Assembly (NCBI GenBank): GCA_023807065.1
Contig: JAJJLU010004688.1
Span: forward strand, 1-10,388
Length of the DNA: 10,388 bases
From: Isotricha intestinalis
Taxonomy: Eukaryota; Ciliophora; Litostomatea; Vestibuliferida; Isotrichidae
Direction of reading: 5' to 3'
The notes beneath the pieces were generated by a model. The model had not been told where the DNA came from. It was given only the letters and a program-made list of their open reading frames with translations, and ran no database searches. Positions 7,363-10,388 of this stretch are shown in pieces. Each line of letters opens with the position of its first letter. The first letter of the stretch is position 1. The position numbers and the translations under genes are program-made.

Positions 7363-8478
7363 TTAAAAAATGAAAAAAACAAAAATAAAAATTAAAAAAC
7401 TTTTAATAAATTTTCCACTGGAAACAATAATAGTAACTCCAGTAAAAGCTATTCCACAATTTTTTTCTTCATAAATAAAATATTGAATATATCCTTCTTT
7501 GTTTTTTTTATATCTATAATAATTGTTGTTAATGTCACAAATAATTTCAAAAGGATCTTTTTTATTAATTCCACAAAGTTTTTCAAGACTTTGAACTATT
7601 TTCAGAATTCTATTATTTTCTGTATCATTAAGATATAAAGATAAAGTAGGAAAATCTTTTTTTTGTTTCATTTCATGTACACTTCTCAAAGTAAAAGTTT
7701 CAGTAGTTGTTGAATAAATATCATAAAAAACAGAATCCCCTTTAAATAAACTTTTACATTGATCATCATTTTGATTAGTATAATTTATTGGTGTTTCTAA
7801 ATTTTCATTAAATTTTATAAATCCTATTTTTGTTGTTTTTAGTTTTAATTTAGTATATTCTATATTTTTTCCAGGACTGAAGGGAATACATCTAATGTTA
7901 AATTCTGAATTATCTTTTATTTCTGGAAAGTTTGAACAAGAATATAAATAAGAAATATTTTTCTCATCTTCATTTGAGAGATAAAAAGAATAATCTGGGA
8001 TTTCTGTGTTTTTAATTATATAATGATATTCATTACAATTTGAACAACTTAAATTTAAATTAATGAAATTAATAAATGGTTCCGCACTAATTGTATCTAT
8101 GGTTGGAATTTCAAAATTTATTGTTGATGATGGATTATAAGTAATATTCCATTCATCATTTAAAACTCTAATGTTTGTATTATTAAAAGTTAAATTCTTA
8201 TTCTCATAGAATGAAACATATATCAAAAATGATATTTGTTCACATGACAAAGTCAAAAAACCTAAATTTAAATAATTAATGTCTGATTCATTCTTATTTA
8301 TATAATATGGGAGAGAAACTAGACCAAGAGAATTCTCCTTATTTTCACTACAATTTTTAGTTAAAGTAACTTTTATATTAGAATTTATTTGAGATAATTC
8401 TATAGTTACATTTAATGTATTTTGTTGAGAATTTTCAAAAGAGAAAATACAAATAAGAATGATCAATAAATCTTTCAT
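7363..8478 (-). CDS. Secreted cysteine-rich protein, probable GPI-anchored surface protein (paralog 1)
   Basis: A 371-codon frame ending in TAA. I do not recognise the family. Residues 1-16 form a typical signal peptide (MKDLLIILICIFSF). The C-terminus has a small-residue patch (SSG at 353-355), a short KFIKS spacer and a wholly hydrophobic end (361-371) with no cytosolic tail, the usual layout of a GPI-attachment signal. The mature part has ten cysteines (43, 79, 145, 148, 181, 197, 241, 302, 314, 341), including a CSNC pair, and about ten N-glycosylation sequons, which fits an extracellular disulfide-bonded, glycosylated, probably beta-rich protein. It is a clear paralog of the gene at 8552-9622, sharing IPFS.G, a KIGFI block, the FTL block, EIIC and the C-terminal YFIYEEK.CG.AFTGV. 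The ATG lies 73 bases from the neighbour's stop. Role on the cell surface is inferred only; no enzyme motif is visible. Confidence 0.8.
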   Translation of the reverse strand: MKDLLIILICIFSFENSQQNTLNVTIELSQINSNIKVTLTKNCSENKENSLGLVSLPYYINKNESDINYLNLGFLTLSCEQISFLIYVSFYENKNLTFNNTNIRVLNDEWNITYNPSSTINFEIPTIDTISAEPFINFINLNLSCSNCNEYHYIIKNTEIPDYSFYLSNEDEKNISYLYSCSNFPEIKDNSEFNIRCIPFSPGKNIEYTKLKLKTTKIGFIKFNENLETPINYTNQNDDQCKSLFKGDSVFYDIYSTTTETFTLRSVHEMKQKKDFPTLSLYLNDTENNRILKIVQSLEKLCGINKKDPFEIICDINNNYYRYKKNKEGYIQYFIYEEKNCGIAFTGVTIIVSSGKFIKSFLIFIFVFFIF

Positions 8479-8551
8479 TTTTAAAATTGAATTTTACATA
8501 AAAAAAACTAAAAAAATAAAATTCAAACAATTAAATATTCAAATACAAAAA
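8479..8551 (-). promoter_or_regulatory. 73-bp spacer between tandem surface-protein genes
   Basis: This short gap must contain the 3' end signals of the upstream gene (8552-9622) and the promoter and leader of the downstream gene, unless the two are co-transcribed. On the minus strand it is A-rich and contains AAAATTCA at 8488-8495, nine bases before the ATG. The same octamer lies 12 bases before the unrelated plus-strand ATG at 9896. Confidence 0.35.
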
Positions 8552-9622
8552 TTAAAATAAAAGAATTAAAAAAAAACTAAATATCCCTGCTTTAATAAAA
8601 GTTTGATTGGAAGAAATAACAATAACACCTGTAAAAGCCTTTCCACACTTTTTCTCTTCATAAATAAAATAAACACTACTATCATCTTCATCTTGTTTAA
8701 AATGAGGGAAACGAATAAAATCAACTCCACAAATAATTTCATGTTTATTCTCTTTATTAATCTCACATAAATTAGTTTTATTATTTTGAATATAAGTATC
8801 ATTAGCATAAAGTAAAGGAATTACTTCTAATTCAGAAGGAGAAGTTAAAGTAAAAGTAGGATTTATTTGTGAATTAATATCATAATAAATAGGATTTCCA
8901 TGTAATAAAGATTCACAATCTTTATAGCTACTATAATAATTCTTATCAATATTATTGCTGTTTGTTACTAAATGTATAAATCCAATTTTGTTTTTATCCG
9001 CGCTGATTGAATTATATAAAAAATTTCCTGAACTAAAAGGAATACAAGTTATATTAAAAGGTTTTTGAGATGTAATTTTTTTTTGAATTGAAGAACATGA
9101 ACGTAAAAAAGTATAATTATTGCTATTACCTATTATTTTAAAAGTATCATCAGGTACTTCAGTTCCTTCTGGAATAACAATATAAGAATTACAGTTACCA
9201 CATGTTAAAATTACTTTAATTGGACCATTATTATGATTTTCTCCTTGAACAGTAGTTATATTTGGCATCTCAACTGTAATTGGATTAGCAATAATTTCAA
9301 CATCATCATTTCCTACTTTTCCTTCCTTTTCCATTCTCAATTCTGTATCATAAACTGGAATTGATACATTTCTAATTATTGTAGTATCAAAAATTGAAAT
9401 TGAATTTATTCGAATTTGTTTCTTCATATTATTTGAGTTTTTTGTAAAATTATAAGGAATCACTAAAGTTCCCCTTAATGTTCTACATGAATCAGAACAA
9501 GCTTGTGTTATTTTTAATTCAACAATCCAATTTTCTATTTGTGTTAATGTGATATTTAATTTTGGTGTATCTGAAATTATTAAATTCGGTATTATCAAAA
9601 AAACTAAAAGTAAAGATTTCAT
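8552..9622 (-). CDS. Secreted cysteine-rich protein, probable GPI-anchored surface protein (paralog 2)
   Basis: A 356-codon frame ending in TAA, in tandem with and upstream of its paralog at 7363-8478. Residues 1-17 are a hydrophobic signal peptide, probably cleaved near IIS/DTP. The end has SSN at 337-339 followed by TFIKA and a hydrophobic terminus (346-356), a likely GPI signal. Ten cysteines (42, 46, 141, 144, 176, 193, 236, 286, 298, 326) match the paralog's positions except that C46 is specific here and the paralog's C79 is missing. The CGNC pair at 141-144 corresponds to CSNC. About nine sequons suggest heavy N-glycosylation. Full-length divergence is large outside the cysteine-centred blocks, so the duplication is old or the pair evolves fast, as surface proteins often do. 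I do not recognise a named family. Confidence 0.8.
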   Translation of the reverse strand: MKSLLLVFLIIPNLIISDTPKLNITLTQIENWIVELKITQACSDSCRTLRGTLVIPYNFTKNSNNMKKQIRINSISIFDTTIIRNVSIPVYDTELRMEKEGKVGNDDVEIIANPITVEMPNITTVQGENHNNGPIKVILTCGNCNSYIVIPEGTEVPDDTFKIIGNSNNYTFLRSCSSIQKKITSQKPFNITCIPFSSGNFLYNSISADKNKIGFIHLVTNSNNIDKNYYSSYKDCESLLHGNPIYYDINSQINPTFTLTSPSELEVIPLLYANDTYIQNNKTNLCEINKENKHEIICGVDFIRFPHFKQDEDDSSVYFIYEEKKCGKAFTGVIVISSNQTFIKAGIFSFFLILLF

Positions 9623-9895
9623 ATTTTATTTTGATTTGAAAATTTTATTTTATGTTAAGTTTTATTTTATTTTTTATTTTCAAATATTTTTAAAATTAAA
9701 ATAATTTCATATTTTTTTTCGAAAAAATTTTTTATTGTAAACATATTCCATTAATTAATATTTATGTTTATTTCTGTAAATTTAATATTAATATTTTTTC
9801 CAAATTATTATTTCCTTCAATTGAATAAATTTTTTTTTGAAATTAATTAATTAAATTTGAAAAATAATTAAATTTAAAATTCAAATAAATTCAAA
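9623..9895. promoter_or_regulatory. Divergent intergenic region, probable bidirectional promoter
   Basis: This 273-bp region separates the minus-strand surface-protein gene from the plus-strand partial gene, so both must be driven from it. It is almost pure A/T with long T runs, AATTAATTAATTAA at 9841-9854, and AAAATTCA at 9876-9883 just upstream of the plus-strand ATG. No well-defined promoter motif can be assigned from sequence alone. Confidence 0.45.
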
Positions 9896-10388
9896 ATGGA
9901 ATTATTAGAAAGACAAACACAAAAAACACTTTTTTCCCTTGAAAAAATGAAAAAAGAAGAAATTCATTCAATTAATTCAACTTATTATGACTCATTAAAT
10001 AATATAATCCAAAATTCAACAATAAAAGAAAATAAAAATAAAGTGAATAATTTTTACAAAGCATTAAATTCAATAAGACAAAAAGAGAATAAAATAGAAG
10101 AAAATATAAATGAATTTTCAGAAGCATGTGTGAATTTATCAAAAGAAGAAAAAATTCAAAAATATTTATTAAATCCATTAAAAAAAGAAATAATCAAAGA
10201 AGGAAATAATTTAATTAAAATTTCAAATTTAAATAATTATAATTTAAGTATTCAACCAATTTATTCATATAATATTTCAAATCATATAATTAAAAATTAT
10301 TTAAATGAAGAAAATGAAAAAGAAAAAAATCCTTTCAAAAAATATTGTTTAAAAAATTCTACTACTGCAAATTCTCAAAATGAAAATG
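9896..10388 (+). CDS. Hypothetical Lys/Asn-rich helical protein, 5' part (continues beyond window)
   Basis: From the ATG at 9896-9898 the frame stays open for 164 codons to the window end with no stop. The translation begins MELLERQTQKTLFSLEKMKK. It is rich in Lys, Glu, Asn and Ile, with spaced hydrophobic residues that suggest alpha-helices, possibly coiled coil, over about residues 1-100 (for example around NNFYKALNSIRQKENKIEEN). No signal peptide or membrane segment is visible, so a cytosolic protein is likely. The region after about residue 105 is Asn/Tyr-rich and less regular. It lies head-to-head with the surface-protein gene at 8552-9622. I do not recognise a family. The start is supported by the abrupt change from stop-filled AT spacer to an open frame. 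The overlapping hydrophobic minus-strand frame at 9972-10178 is its antisense shadow. Confidence 0.65.
   Translation, partial: MELLERQTQKTLFSLEKMKKEEIHSINSTYYDSLNNIIQNSTIKENKNKVNNFYKALNSIRQKENKIEENINEFSEACVNLSKEEKIQKYLLNPLKKEIIKEGNNLIKISNLNNYNLSIQPIYSYNISNHIIKNYLNEENEKEKNPFKKYCLKNSTTANSQNEN

Noticed and set aside
8566..8808. Minus-strand 80-codon frame rich in Leu/Ile/Lys
   Set aside because: It overlaps the 3' part of the surface-protein gene in another frame, with no independent support.
3065..9622. Prokaryotic operon, CRISPR array or mobile element
   Set aside because: No Shine-Dalgarno-like sites, spaced repeats, transposase motifs or terminal inverted repeats were seen. The channel and GPI-type proteins are eukaryotic in character.
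9972..10178. Minus-strand hydrophobic 68-codon frame resembling a small membrane protein
   Set aside because: It is antisense to the open plus-strand frame starting at 9896, which is longer, starts cleanly and runs off the window. The hydrophobicity is a composition artefact.

Overview
The window is very AT-rich nuclear DNA from a single-celled eukaryote. Coding sequence is dominated by A/T-ending codons with many Lys, Asn, Ile and Ser residues. Stops are TAA (three ORFs) and TGA (one), and the long frames contain no in-frame TAA, TAG or TGA, so the genes read with the standard code. Two genes encode large six-transmembrane K+ channels with a cyclic-nucleotide-binding-like domain. Their post-pore signature (RSPL...KAELF, then IW.KI and NM.QIK) resembles, as I recall it, the expanded K+ channel families of ciliates. 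A ciliate lineage that keeps ordinary stop codons, such as a litostome/rumen ciliate or a heterotrich, is my best guess. This placement is an inference, and other AT-rich protists are not excluded.

Layout: 1-2392 (minus) holds a channel paralog whose 3' end lies beyond base 1. Its N-terminal part (1679-2392) is in a different frame from the pore-bearing part (1-1691), so it carries a frameshift, an intron or a sequence error. 2393-3064 is a 672-bp gene-free spacer. 3065-7090 (minus) is a second, intact 1341-codon channel. 7091-7362 is a spacer. 7363-8478 and 8552-9622 (both minus, 73 bp apart) are tandem paralogs of an unrecognised cysteine-rich secreted protein with a probable GPI-anchor signal. 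9623-9895 is a divergent intergenic region. From 9896 to the window end (plus) is the 5' part of an unrecognised helical, Lys/Asn-rich protein.

The two channels and the two surface proteins are local tandem duplications. All four products are expected at the plasma membrane, but nothing in the sequence shows that they act together. The most notable observation is that the pore/S6/C-linker segment of the two channels is about 96% identical at nucleotide level (19 differences in 477 bp), while the adjoining S1-S5 region is far more diverged. This points to gene conversion or partial re-duplication. No RNA gene, transposon, CRISPR array or prokaryote-type feature was found.
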